64,000 nt of DNA. It comes from DATKDU01 sp035649415 (GTDB lineage: Bacteria; Planctomycetota; Planctomycetia; Pirellulales; Pirellulaceae). Location: the NCBI GenBank assembly GCA_035649415.1, contig DASRJP010000321.1, positions 1 to 64,000 on the forward strand, given 5' to 3'. The notes below the pieces were generated by a model. The model did no database searches. It was not told where the DNA came from and worked only from the letters and a program-made list of their open reading frames with translations. The position numbers and the translations under genes were made by a program. Shown here piece after piece: positions 16,168 to 24,299 of the stretch (positions are counted from its first letter, which is position 1; the number at the start of each line of letters is the position of its first letter).

Positions 16168-17514
16168 ATGCACTCTGGCCGAATCTATCTTGCCCTGGCC
16201 CTCGTAGGATGGTTGGGCACCGCGGCGCACGGTGAGAATGCCAGCACTGCCGCGGCCGAGGTCAACTGGGGCCAGTGGCGCGGGCCGCTGGGGACGGGGG
16301 TGGCGCCCAAGGCCGATCCGCCTGTCCTGTGGAACGAAGCGGAGGGGACGAACATCCGCTGGAAAACGCGGATTCCCGGACGCGGCCACTCCACGCCGGT
16401 CGTCTGGGCGGACCGCATCTTTCTCACAACAGCGATCCCCTTTGGCGAGAAGCTGCCGCCGCGGCCAAGCACTGCGCCTGGCAATCACGACAACCTCCCC
16501 GTCACGCATCGCCAGCAGTTCGTCGCTCTGGCCCTCGATCGGGCCGGCGGCAAAATCCTCTGGCAAAAGACGCTCCACGAAGCACTGCCGCAGGAGCAGG
16601 GGCACCACACGGCCAGCCTGGCGTCGAACTCGCCGGTCACCGACGGCGAGCGCGGGCATGCCTTCTTCGGCTCGTTCGGACTCTATTGTCTCGACCTGGA
16701 CGGGAAGCTGATCTGGAATGCCGACTTTGGCCCGATGCAGTCACTCCACGGGCATGGCGAGGGAAGTTCGCCCGTGCTCCATGGCCAGACGCTGATCGTC
16801 AACTGGGACCACGAAGGGCAGTCGTTTGTCGTGGCCCTTGACAAGCGAACCGGCAAGCAGAAGTGGAAGATCGAGCGCGACGAGGTGACGAGCTGGGCCA
16901 CGCCGATCATCATCGAACACGCCGGCAAACCGCAGCTCATCATCAGCGGCACCAGCCGCATCCGGGGCTACGACTTGGACACGGGCAAAGTGATCTGGGA
17001 ATGCGGCGGCCTGTCCTCGAACATCGTGGCGTCGCCGGTCTCGGACGGACGGATGGTTTTTGCTGGCTCGAGCTACGACAAGCGGGCGCTGCTGGCCATT
17101 CATCTCGACGGCGCCAGCGGCGACATCACCCACAGCGATCGCATTGCCTGGTCGCGGTTCCGCGGCACTCCCTACGTTCCTTCGCCACTGCTGTTTGACG
17201 GCGGGCTGTACTACCTGACGCACTACCAGGGGATTCTGACGCGCGTCGATTCCGCGAGCGGAGAGGATCGCCCCGGCGCGATCCGGCTGGACGGAATCAA
17301 GAACATCTACTCGTCGCCGGTCGCTGCCGCGGGACGGATTTACGTCACTGATTTGGAAGGGACGACGCTAGTCCTCTCCGGCGGCGAAGTGCCGCGGCCG
17401 CTGTCGCTCAACCATTTGTCGGAGCCGGTCAGCGCATCGGCGGCAATCGCAGGAAAAGAGTTGTACCTGCGCGGGGAGAAGCATCTCTATTGCCTGGCGG
17501 AGCCCACGCCGTAG
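16168..17514 (+). CDS. Secreted PQQ-like beta-propeller repeat protein
   Basis: The protein has 448 residues with a signal peptide (about 1-22, ending near AAHGE). The body contains repeated beta-propeller blades of the PQQ type, for example NWGQWRGPLGTGVAPKADPP, IRWKTRIPGRGHSTPVVWADRIFLTT, VALDRAGGKILWQKTL, YDLDTGKVIWECGG and AAAGRIYVTDLEGTTLVL. Such proteins are very common in Planctomycetota and are usually periplasmic or outer-membrane binding proteins. They are not true quinoprotein dehydrogenases unless catalytic residues are present, and none are obvious here. The start at 16168 is preceded by GGAGG at 16155-16159 and begins the signal peptide. The neighbours give no clear pathway. Confidence 0.88.
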   Translation: MHSGRIYLALALVGWLGTAAHGENASTAAAEVNWGQWRGPLGTGVAPKADPPVLWNEAEGTNIRWKTRIPGRGHSTPVVWADRIFLTTAIPFGEKLPPRPSTAPGNHDNLPVTHRQQFVALALDRAGGKILWQKTLHEALPQEQGHHTASLASNSPVTDGERGHAFFGSFGLYCLDLDGKLIWNADFGPMQSLHGHGEGSSPVLHGQTLIVNWDHEGQSFVVALDKRTGKQKWKIERDEVTSWATPIIIEHAGKPQLIISGTSRIRGYDLDTGKVIWECGGLSSNIVASPVSDGRMVFAGSSYDKRALLAIHLDGASGDITHSDRIAWSRFRGTPYVPSPLLFDGGLYYLTHYQGILTRVDSASGEDRPGAIRLDGIKNIYSSPVAAAGRIYVTDLEGTTLVLSGGEVPRPLSLNHLSEPVSASAAIAGKELYLRGEKHLYCLAEPTP

Positions 17515-17599
17515 AGCAAACTGCCTCGCTTTTTCTAGGCCGTGGCGCGGTCGCGTCGCCAGCTTGCCCATTCCCCTTGCACGCCAGGCTGAGTCCAGT

Positions 17600-17622
17600 A
17601 ATATAGACACATTGTCTATATT
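17600..17622. promoter_or_regulatory. 23-base perfect palindrome before the ribosome-binding site
   Basis: AATATAGACA-CAT-TGTCTATATT is a perfect inverted repeat that ends directly at the GGAGG ribosome-binding site (17623-17627) of the gene starting at 17635. A dimeric repressor bound here would block transcription, or the RNA hairpin would mask translation. The central AGACACATTGTCT matches 13775-13787 with one difference. Confidence 0.6.
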
Positions 17623-17634
17623 GGAGGCGTTCGG

Positions 17635-18453
17635 ATGAGCTCGGTCACGGTTTGCGCGCTGCTAACGATGGCGCACTTGCAAGGGCAAGTGACGGCCCCT
17701 TCGCCGCCACGGGCTACGGATGCTGACCGCGGGGAAGAAACAGTCCGCCTGGCGCAAAACGAAGCTGGGCGGTACGACATAGTTCGCCAGGACGGCCGCG
17801 GGACTCTGCTGGAACTTCGCGACAGGCCCATCCTCAAATGGTCGAACGCCAACAACGGCACCTTGTATGGCAGCGTCGTGCTGTGGACCGTCGATGGGCG
17901 GCCGGAAGCACTGGCCTCGTTCTATCGCTGGTACGTCGACCAGCAGAAATTCCATGCCGAGTTCAAGTCCCTTTCGACCGAGCCTCTCCAAGCCACCAAA
18001 GGAGGCGAAGTTGCCTGGGAGCCGAGCAAGCCGGACTTGGAGTTTCGGACGCTCAAGGACAAGGCACAGCCGGCGGATGGTGCGTCCGCACGGCTGCGGC
18101 AAATGCGGGACATCGCCCGCCGCTTCAGCGGCAAGGTCGTCCCGCCGACGGAAAGCGCCACGTCGCTGAGACTATTGACGCAGCCTCTCTATCGCTACGA
18201 GAAGACGCCTCCGGACGTGATCGACGGCGCCTTGTTTGCCTTCGTGCAGGGGACCGATCCGGAAATTCTGCTATTGATCGAGGCGGTCCGCGAAGAAAAG
18301 AGGACCGTGTGGAAGTACGCCGTCGCTCGGCTCAACATGTTTGAGTTGCACCTCGCGCTCGATGACGAGGAAGTATGGAGTGCCAAGCGGATTACCTGGA
18401 AGGAAGTCATCGACCTCCATGGGGCCTACAGCGTGCTCGTGCTCGATTACTAG
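17635..18453 (+). CDS. Planctomycetal hypothetical secreted protein
   Basis: The protein has 272 residues with a short probable signal peptide (about 1-19). It matches a family I associate almost only with Planctomycetota: GTLLELRDRPILKWSNANNG, YGSVVLWTVDGRPEALASFYRW, FKSLSTEPLQA, RLRQMRDIARRFSG, LRLLTQPLYRYE and DGALFAFVQGTDPEILLLIEA. Function is unknown; no catalytic motif is obvious. A strong ribosome-binding site (GGAGG) lies seven bases before the ATG, and a perfect 23-base palindrome abuts it. This gene is therefore the best candidate in the window for control by a local repressor. It is convergent with the outer-membrane barrel gene. Confidence 0.82.
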   Translation: MSSVTVCALLTMAHLQGQVTAPSPPRATDADRGEETVRLAQNEAGRYDIVRQDGRGTLLELRDRPILKWSNANNGTLYGSVVLWTVDGRPEALASFYRWYVDQQKFHAEFKSLSTEPLQATKGGEVAWEPSKPDLEFRTLKDKAQPADGASARLRQMRDIARRFSGKVVPPTESATSLRLLTQPLYRYEKTPPDVIDGALFAFVQGTDPEILLLIEAVREEKRTVWKYAVARLNMFELHLALDDEEVWSAKRITWKEVIDLHGAYSVLVLDY

Positions 18454-18536
18454 CTGGACGACGACAGGCCGACGCTGGTAGATGTAACCGCTGCTGGGAG
18501 CAGGGGAACCAACGCTGGAACGGTCGGCCACGGTAA

Positions 18537-20102
18537 TTACTGCCGCGACGCGCCAAAGAAGAAGCTGAAGGTCTGGCGATCGTCGGTGTCTTCGTAGGAG
18601 ATGGGGAAGGCGAAGTCGAGGGCCAGGGGAGCGGGGCCCATGGCGGGGATGCTGATCCGCAGACCGAAGCCCGGCGCGACGCGGAAGTTGTCCTCGATCT
18701 CGAGGTTTTCTTCGACCGTGCCGAAGTCGCAGAACAGCACGCCCTTGATCATGTCGTCGGCCGTGAGCGGGAAGAAATACTCGAGCGAATTGATCCACTG
18801 GAATTCGCCGCCGACACGAACGCCCGTGTCGATCGGCCCCGCCCCACGGAAGCTGAAGCCGCGGAGCGTCGAGAAGCCGCCGGCAAAGTAGTGCTCAAAC
18901 AGCGGAGCGTTCTCGCCCAGGAAGCCGAACTGCGTGCTGAAGGCCAGCGTGTGCCGTCCCGAGCCGTCGGGCCGCTCGCGGAGCATCCAGTATTTGTTGT
19001 ATTCGACTTCCGCCCGCGGAAAGTCGAAGTCGCCGAAGACTTGTTCCCCGGAGATCTGCACCAGGTGCCCTTCGGTCGGCATGAACGCCAGATCGCGCGT
19101 ATCGTGCGCCAGGCCCAGCTTGGCGCCGAACACGTCGCTGCGGCCGAGCACCCGCTCCAGCTCCTCGACGCCGCTTACCCGCGGGTCGGAAATGCCGACG
19201 CTTTCGGCGCGAATGCCGGCGTTCACGGACAAGTCGGGCGTGAGCCGATAGCCGAAGCCGAGCCGACCGCCGTAGCGGGACTCGAAGTAGTCGAAGTAAT
19301 TGCGGTCGAAATACGAGGCGCTGATGCTGCTGCTAATGTTGGAGCCGAAGAGGTACGGCTCGGTGAGGCTGATGAGATAGCGCTGCACGCGGTTGCCGGG
19401 ATAGGCTTCCAGTCGCAAGTACTGGGCGCCGCCGCGGAAGGCGCCGCCGCTGAGAAGGTCGTCCCAGCTACGCGGCAGACGCGTGATATCGAAGTTGCGT
19501 TCCTCGACGGTGATCTGTCCCGTTAGGCCGTTGTTGGAGTTGACCGCCACGCCGAACGAGAATCTCCCCGTGCGGGCTTCCTCGACGAAGACGTCCAGGT
19601 CGGAGGGGGAGGAGAAGATCTGGTCGGGGGACAGCGGCGACAACTGGGGTGCTACGAGCTCTCCGCTGGGAGGCGGATCGAAGACACCGGTCTCGGGGGG
19701 CGGACCGGGGGGCAGCGCTCCCGGCTGAAATGCGGTCACGGGCTGGCCCGCGGCGGGTTGCCCATAACCGCCGGTGGCATCAGCGGCCGTCATCGGCTGG
19801 CGCGTCAGGTCGCTGTTGCCCGGGGCGGCATTGTCGAATGAATTGCTACGGGGATAGCCATAGGCTGGGTTACCACCGGCGGGGGGCGCTCCGAACTCGG
19901 GCGTTTGGCCGCGGATCGTGGCGGCCGCGGACAGCGCCTTGTCGCGAGCAGCAGCGCCTGGCTTTTCGCTCTGTGGGATTTCGATTTCCGGCGGTCCCAT
20001 GCCGGGCAGCTCTCCCATCGGCGAGCGCGGCGAAAGCGCCGTGCAGCCTGTCGTCAGCAGCAGGCACGCCGGAAGTAACGGTTTGAGGGAGAGCTGGGTC
20101 AA
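18537..20102 (-). CDS. BamA/Omp85 beta-barrel half of a split assembly factor (lipoprotein signal)
   Basis: The protein has 521 residues. The N-terminus (lipobox LTTGC, Cys20) predicts a lipoprotein. Residues 30-170 are Pro/Gly-rich and disordered. Residues 180-521 match the Omp85 surface-antigen barrel, with SISASYFDRNYFDYFESRYGG, LGLAHDTRDLAFMPTEGH and FAGGFSTLRGFSFRG, the last containing the conserved L6-loop RGF motif. Outer-membrane protein insertion is the expected role. POTRA domains are not present; they are encoded by the separate gene immediately upstream (20168-21703), 65 bases away. The start is a TTG at 20102 after CAAAACTCC, chosen because the lipoprotein signal follows. The pair could be a functional two-part BamA. 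Confidence 0.85.
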   Translation of the reverse strand: MTQLSLKPLLPACLLLTTGCTALSPRSPMGELPGMGPPEIEIPQSEKPGAAARDKALSAAATIRGQTPEFGAPPAGGNPAYGYPRSNSFDNAAPGNSDLTRQPMTAADATGGYGQPAAGQPVTAFQPGALPPGPPPETGVFDPPPSGELVAPQLSPLSPDQIFSSPSDLDVFVEEARTGRFSFGVAVNSNNGLTGQITVEERNFDITRLPRSWDDLLSGGAFRGGAQYLRLEAYPGNRVQRYLISLTEPYLFGSNISSSISASYFDRNYFDYFESRYGGRLGFGYRLTPDLSVNAGIRAESVGISDPRVSGVEELERVLGRSDVFGAKLGLAHDTRDLAFMPTEGHLVQISGEQVFGDFDFPRAEVEYNKYWMLRERPDGSGRHTLAFSTQFGFLGENAPLFEHYFAGGFSTLRGFSFRGAGPIDTGVRVGGEFQWINSLEYFFPLTADDMIKGVLFCDFGTVEENLEIEDNFRVAPGFGLRISIPAMGPAPLALDFAFPISYEDTDDRQTFSFFFGASRQ

Positions 20103-20167
20103 GGAGTTTTGTTCCTGGTGGATTGCGTGCGGGCTGGTCGGCGGGACGACGGCCCGGGTCGCGGCCT

Positions 20168-21703
20168 TCAGCGGGGCGTCGGCAGGGGCGGCTCCGTGGC
20201 GAAGTGGTCGTAAATCGACGGCTCGGCCGCCGGCGGCAATTGGCTTGGCACGGAGGCGGCGGGCGGCGGCGTCTCATCGGGATTTTGCGCGCGAACGGTC
20301 ATTTCGGCGTTACGCCTTTGGGCCAGCGGGCGAACCGAATCCAGCGAGGGCGGGTTGACCCGGATCCGCGGTGGCTCTCCCTCGGTCACGCTGGTGATGA
20401 AAACCTGTGACCGCTTGAGGCGAATCTCGTCTTCTTTCACTTTTCGCATGTCGATCGTGTCGCCATGCCGCAGCGACAGGCGGTTGAGAATCACCGTCTC
20501 GCGGGTGTGGGGGAAGTCGCCTTTGATGTGCACATTGATGTTGCCGACGTGGAAGATGTTTCCTTCCTTGACGTGATACACGAGGTCCAGCTCGCCCGGA
20601 TCGAGGTGGAATCGCAGGTCGGGCTGGATGTCGGCAAACACGTACCCCTGACTGCCGTAGAGGTCCACGAGCAGGTTCACGTCCCGGTTCATGTCCGACT
20701 GGTTGAACTTCTGGCCGCGCTTGAGCTTCAAAAACGTAAGCAGCGGCTCGGGCCGGAACTTGGTGACGCCGTCGATGACGACGTTGCGGACGGTGTAACG
20801 CGGGCCCTCATCGATAATGAACTTGATCGTCAGCCATTTGGCGTCGTCGTCGAAGATCAGCTCGCGACCGACGCGGGCGCTGAAGTAGCCCAGGGCGCGG
20901 TAATACGCGGTCAATTTCTGGACGTCCTGATCGATCTTTTCGCGATCGACCTTGCCGCGAATGAAGTACCAGAAGTAGCCAGGCTTGGATTCGATCTGAG
21001 TCTTGAGTCGTTCGTCGCCGACGATCGTGTTCCCCTCGAACTCGACATTCGAGATGCGCTGGAGATGTCCTTCGTTGATCACGAAGATCACGTTCCGGTC
21101 GCCCGGCTGATCCCCTTCCAGGATGGTCACGGTCGCCTTGGGGTGGCCGCTGCGGTGGTAAAGCTCCTCGATCACGCGGCGGGCATTGTCAACGGCAAAG
21201 GCGCTAAGCGGATCGCCTTCCTTCAGGCCATGCTCCTTGTTCAGTTTCTTCTCGGAGATGTCGCGGTTTCCCAGATGCTTCACTTTGCGAATGCGCGGCC
21301 GCTCGAAGAGCTGATAGATGAGCACGATGCCGCCGTCGGTCTGGCGGGTGAAGGTTTTCACTTCGCGGTACAGGCCGCAGGCGTGCAGTCGGCGCACGTC
21401 CCCTTGCACCGTTTCGGGATCGAAGTCGCGGTCCTTTCGCGAGTGCAAGTGCTTTTGCACTTCCTGCTGGCGCTCGGGAGGGACTCCCAGGATCTCGACT
21501 GCCGCCACGATCTGCCGCTGGCCGCCCAGCGGCGTGGAGGGGGTCAGCGGCTGGGCTCCGGGAGGCGCGTCCGTTTGCGCCGGCGCAGGCAGGGCTACCT
21601 GGCTCCAGACAATCGCCGCGATCGTTGCCCAAGTAAGAGGAATCGCGACGAAACCAGGCTGCCCCACGGGGGATCGGCGAACAATGCGTGTGGTCAGCGG
21701 CAT
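20168..21703 (-). CDS. POTRA-domain half of a split BamA-like assembly factor
   Basis: The protein has 511 residues with a signal peptide (about 1-42, ending near PAPAQ). Several POTRA units are visible between residues 65 and 440: GVPPERQQEVQKHLHSRKDRDF, VKHLGNRDISEKKLNKEHGLKEGDPL, ISNVEFEGNTIVGDERLKTQI and VRNVVIDGVTKFRPEPLLTFL. The C-terminus is Pro-rich and stops before any barrel. Normally these units precede the Omp85 barrel in one polypeptide; here the barrel is the next gene. The protein would be periplasmic and must associate with the barrel protein or another outer-membrane partner to act in protein insertion. Confidence 0.85.
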   Translation of the reverse strand: MPLTTRIVRRSPVGQPGFVAIPLTWATIAAIVWSQVALPAPAQTDAPPGAQPLTPSTPLGGQRQIVAAVEILGVPPERQQEVQKHLHSRKDRDFDPETVQGDVRRLHACGLYREVKTFTRQTDGGIVLIYQLFERPRIRKVKHLGNRDISEKKLNKEHGLKEGDPLSAFAVDNARRVIEELYHRSGHPKATVTILEGDQPGDRNVIFVINEGHLQRISNVEFEGNTIVGDERLKTQIESKPGYFWYFIRGKVDREKIDQDVQKLTAYYRALGYFSARVGRELIFDDDAKWLTIKFIIDEGPRYTVRNVVIDGVTKFRPEPLLTFLKLKRGQKFNQSDMNRDVNLLVDLYGSQGYVFADIQPDLRFHLDPGELDLVYHVKEGNIFHVGNINVHIKGDFPHTRETVILNRLSLRHGDTIDMRKVKEDEIRLKRSQVFITSVTEGEPPRIRVNPPSLDSVRPLAQRRNAEMTVRAQNPDETPPPAASVPSQLPPAAEPSIYDHFATEPPLPTPR

Positions 21704-21888
21704 TCAAGCCTCCCGCGCCCGAGATCGGCCACTGGCCGCGCAGGGGAAATCCCCCGGATTTGGCGGCAATGGCCGCGTATCAGTATCTGAAAGCTCCCGG
21801 CGGGACAAGGTGAATTTGCCGGGAATTGAAGACCGAAATGAGTGATTGGGCAAGGGGCGCAGGGTCACTGCTGGCGGGCATACGCCTC

Positions 21889-21918
21889 TGGACAGGTTGC
21901 GGACTGGTCCGCTAGACT
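21889..21918 (+). promoter_or_regulatory. Promoter candidate for rpsU
   Basis: TGGACA (21889-21894) and TAGACT (21913-21918) are 18 bases apart, about 70 bases before the rpsU start. Confidence 0.4.
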
Positions 21919-21986
21919 ACGAGGCTCGCGAAACATAATCTGGGAAAGCACTTGGGTCGTCAAAAGCCCCCTTACTGGTAGGCAAG

Positions 21987-22184
21987 ATGGTCAAGCTTGT
22001 AGTTCGAGACCGAGAAAGCATTCAGGAAGCGGTACGCCGCTTTCGCAAGCTGGTGGAGCGCAGCGGCATCAAGAAAGAGATGCGGCGCCGAGAATACTAC
22101 GAAAAACCGAGCGAAATCCGCCGCCGGGCCCGCCTGCGAGCCGAGCGCCGCGCCCGTCGCGGACGGCTGACGCCCGGACTCTGA
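21987..22184 (+). CDS. rpsU: 30S ribosomal protein S21
   Basis: Small basic protein of 65 residues that binds the 30S subunit near the 16S rRNA 3' end and helps initiation. The pattern VVRDRESIQEAVRRFRKLVE, an internal IKKEMRRREYYEKPSEIRRR block and the Arg-rich tail match S21. Length is typical of the family. It stands alone here, between divergent bamA-like genes and a redoxin gene, with a plausible promoter about 70 bases upstream. Confidence 0.93.
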   Translation: MVKLVVRDRESIQEAVRRFRKLVERSGIKKEMRRREYYEKPSEIRRRARLRAERRARRGRLTPGL

Positions 22185-22348
22185 TCGCGACGCTTCTGTC
22201 GTCTCCCTGGCGGCCGGCTAGCAGGGCCGCACGGGGCGAATTGGCCGAGATTTTCTGCCCCGCGAAACTTCTGCCTGGCGGCGAGGTTGTATCGTTAGCG
22301 ACCAATCGAATAGAATACGAATAGTTAGCTTACAAACTAAATTGTCTC

Positions 22349-23014
22349 ATGACTGCCAGACGAATACTCACCGGGATGCTGCTGCTGGCGTCGGTCGCCA
22401 CCATAGTTGCGGCCGGGAACACGGTCCTCAGGTGGCAGGCGGCCATCGCGTCCCTGGCAACTCCCGTCCTGGTCCTGCCGCCGCATCCAGCGCCGCGTGT
22501 TGGACAGATGGCGCCCGACTTCGAGCTGCCGAGTGCCGACGGCAGCCGATCCGTGCGGCTGAGCAGCTTTCGCGGCCAGCGGCCCGTGGCCCTGGTCTTT
22601 GCGTCGATTACGTGCCCCTATTTCCGCAATGAAGCGCAGGCGCTGGAGCGGCTGTACCGCCAGTATGGCGACCAGGTCCAATTCCTGCTCGTCTATCAGC
22701 GGGAGGCGCATTCGGTGGGAACCACGCCTGTTCCCGAAAATGACGCCGACGGGATTGCCATCTGTCCTCCGCAGTCGCTGGCGGAGCGGAGCCAGGATTG
22801 CCAGCAGGCCGGCCACAAGCTGTCGCTGACAATCCCGTCGCTCGTGGATCAACTGAACGACCGCGTGGCGTACGACTACATGAGCGACCCGGTGCGGCTG
22901 TATCTGGTGGACGTTTCGGGAAAGATCGTCTTTCAGACCGCTCAGGGACCGTGGTCGTTCCGCGCGCAGGACCTGGAGCAGGCGATTCTGGCGTCGCTGC
23001 CGGCAGTGCCGTAG
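22349..23014 (+). CDS. Deiodinase-like redoxin, membrane-anchored
   Basis: The protein has 221 residues. A hydrophobic N-terminus (about 5-24) serves as signal or anchor. The thioredoxin-fold domain (about 50-215) contains VGQMAPDFELPSADGSRSVRL, the active-site-like FASITCPYF and the YQREAHSVG segment. The last resembles the YxxEAHxxDGW region of the iodothyronine-deiodinase family. PSLVDQLNDRVAYDYM and RLYLVDVSGKIVFQTAQGPW also fit that family. Bacterial members are not known to deiodinate; a peroxide or thiol redox role outside the cytoplasm is more likely. A single Cys (in TCPYF) is in the active position and no selenocysteine codon is seen. It converges on the gspF-like gene with a 15-base gap. 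Confidence 0.78.
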   Translation: MTARRILTGMLLLASVATIVAAGNTVLRWQAAIASLATPVLVLPPHPAPRVGQMAPDFELPSADGSRSVRLSSFRGQRPVALVFASITCPYFRNEAQALERLYRQYGDQVQFLLVYQREAHSVGTTPVPENDADGIAICPPQSLAERSQDCQQAGHKLSLTIPSLVDQLNDRVAYDYMSDPVRLYLVDVSGKIVFQTAQGPWSFRAQDLEQAILASLPAVP

Positions 23015-23029
23015 CGATTTTCCAGTCCG

Positions 23030-24229
23030 CTAGCTCGGCCTGCTCAGCGAGAAGATCGGCAATAGCAGTCCCATGGCAATGCTGCCGACGACGGCGCCCA
23101 TCACGATGATCAGCAGCGGTTCGATCAGGCTGGTCGTGGCTTTGATCGCCGTTTCGACCTCGCGGTCGTAGTAGACGCTGACCTTGGCCAGCACGGTGTC
23201 GAGCTTGGCGGTCTCTTCGCCCGAGTTGATCATCTGCACCAGCGTGGGGGGAAACAGCGGGCTGCCGCGCAGCGAATCGGCAATCCGGTCCCCCTGCGTG
23301 ATCTTTTCGAGCACGCCGAGCCAGACCTGTTCGTAGTAGTAGTTGCCGGCGACTTCCCCGGCCATCCGAATGCAGTCCAGCATCGAAACGCCGGCGGCGA
23401 CCATGGTGCCCAGCGTGCGCACGCTGCGGCTGAGGATCACCTTGCGATTCAGCGCCCCCAGCAGCGGAATATGGATCTTGAGCCAGTCGAAAAACTTGCG
23501 CCCCTCCGCGGTTCGCCGCGCCACGAAGAACGCCACGACTGCCGCCACCGCCGCCAGTGCCCACAGGTACCAGTAGTCGATCAGCACGTGCGACGCGCTG
23601 ATGAGAAACCGCGTCATCAGCGGCAGTTTGATTCCTTTTCGCTGAAACAGCGGCTGGAACTTCGGCATCACGTAGGTCAGCAGAAAGGTAGTCACGCCGA
23701 TGGCCAGCACCAGCATCACGGCCGGATAGGCCATCGCCGCCCGGATCTTCTGCCGCGTTTCGAGCTGCTTCCGCTGGTATTCGGCAATGGTGTCGAGCAT
23801 CTGGCCGAGCGTCCCGGTGTGCTCGCTGGCCTTGATCAGGGAGATGTAGGTCCTGTCGAAGTATTTCGGATGGCGCGCCAGCGCCGCCGAGAAGTCCTCG
23901 CCGGATTCCACCTGGCTTTTGAGGTCGGCGAGCACCGATTTCAGCGTGCGGTTGGCTTCCTGCTGCGCGAGGCTGTCCAGGGCGACCGACAGGGTGATGC
24001 CGGTGTCCACCATGACGGCCAGTTGGCTGGTGGCGTAAATGATGTCGCTGGCGCCGATCCGCTGGGGAAAGAGTTCCAGGCCTGAGCCTTCTTCTTCCAG
24101 ATCGAGGATTTGCAGGCCGTCCTTGCGGAGACGGCTGGCGGCCTCGTCGCGGTTTTCGGCTTCGATCGTCCCCTCGTGCACTTTGCCGAGGACGTCTCGG
24201 GCCCGATAGTCGAAGTTGATCGCGGTCAT
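23030..24229 (-). CDS. Type II secretion/type IV pilus inner-membrane platform protein GspF/PilC
   Basis: The protein has 399 residues. A short N-terminal cytoplasmic part (FDYRARDVLGKVHEGTIEAENRDEAASRLR) is followed by two GspF domains (about 65-190 and 265-390). Three membrane segments are visible at about 165-190, 220-240 and 365-390. The family phrases RQLAVMVDTGITLSVALDSL-like text, LIKASEHTGTLGQML, RTLGTMVAAGVSMLDCI and INSGEETAKLDTVLAKVSVYYD-like text are present. It forms the platform that the GspE ATPase turns. It is the last gene of the minus-strand locus, 70 bases after gspE. Confidence 0.93.
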   Translation of the reverse strand: MTAINFDYRARDVLGKVHEGTIEAENRDEAASRLRKDGLQILDLEEEGSGLELFPQRIGASDIIYATSQLAVMVDTGITLSVALDSLAQQEANRTLKSVLADLKSQVESGEDFSAALARHPKYFDRTYISLIKASEHTGTLGQMLDTIAEYQRKQLETRQKIRAAMAYPAVMLVLAIGVTTFLLTYVMPKFQPLFQRKGIKLPLMTRFLISASHVLIDYWYLWALAAVAAVVAFFVARRTAEGRKFFDWLKIHIPLLGALNRKVILSRSVRTLGTMVAAGVSMLDCIRMAGEVAGNYYYEQVWLGVLEKITQGDRIADSLRGSPLFPPTLVQMINSGEETAKLDTVLAKVSVYYDREVETAIKATTSLIEPLLIIVMGAVVGSIAMGLLLPIFSLSRPS

Positions 24230-24299
24230 GCCTGCACTCTCAGGTCGTGGTCGATGTCTTCCCGGTCAAGCGGCCGTCACGCGGCCGATCGCGGGGCTC

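Noticed and set aside
16168..17514. True PQQ-dependent alcohol dehydrogenase
   Set aside because: Only propeller blades are seen; the length is too short, and the catalytic Asp/Glu/calcium-site pattern and heme motif are absent.
20465..21790. Long open frame on the plus strand opposite the POTRA gene
   Set aside because: It is antisense to a gene with clear POTRA units and has no family match or ribosome-binding site.
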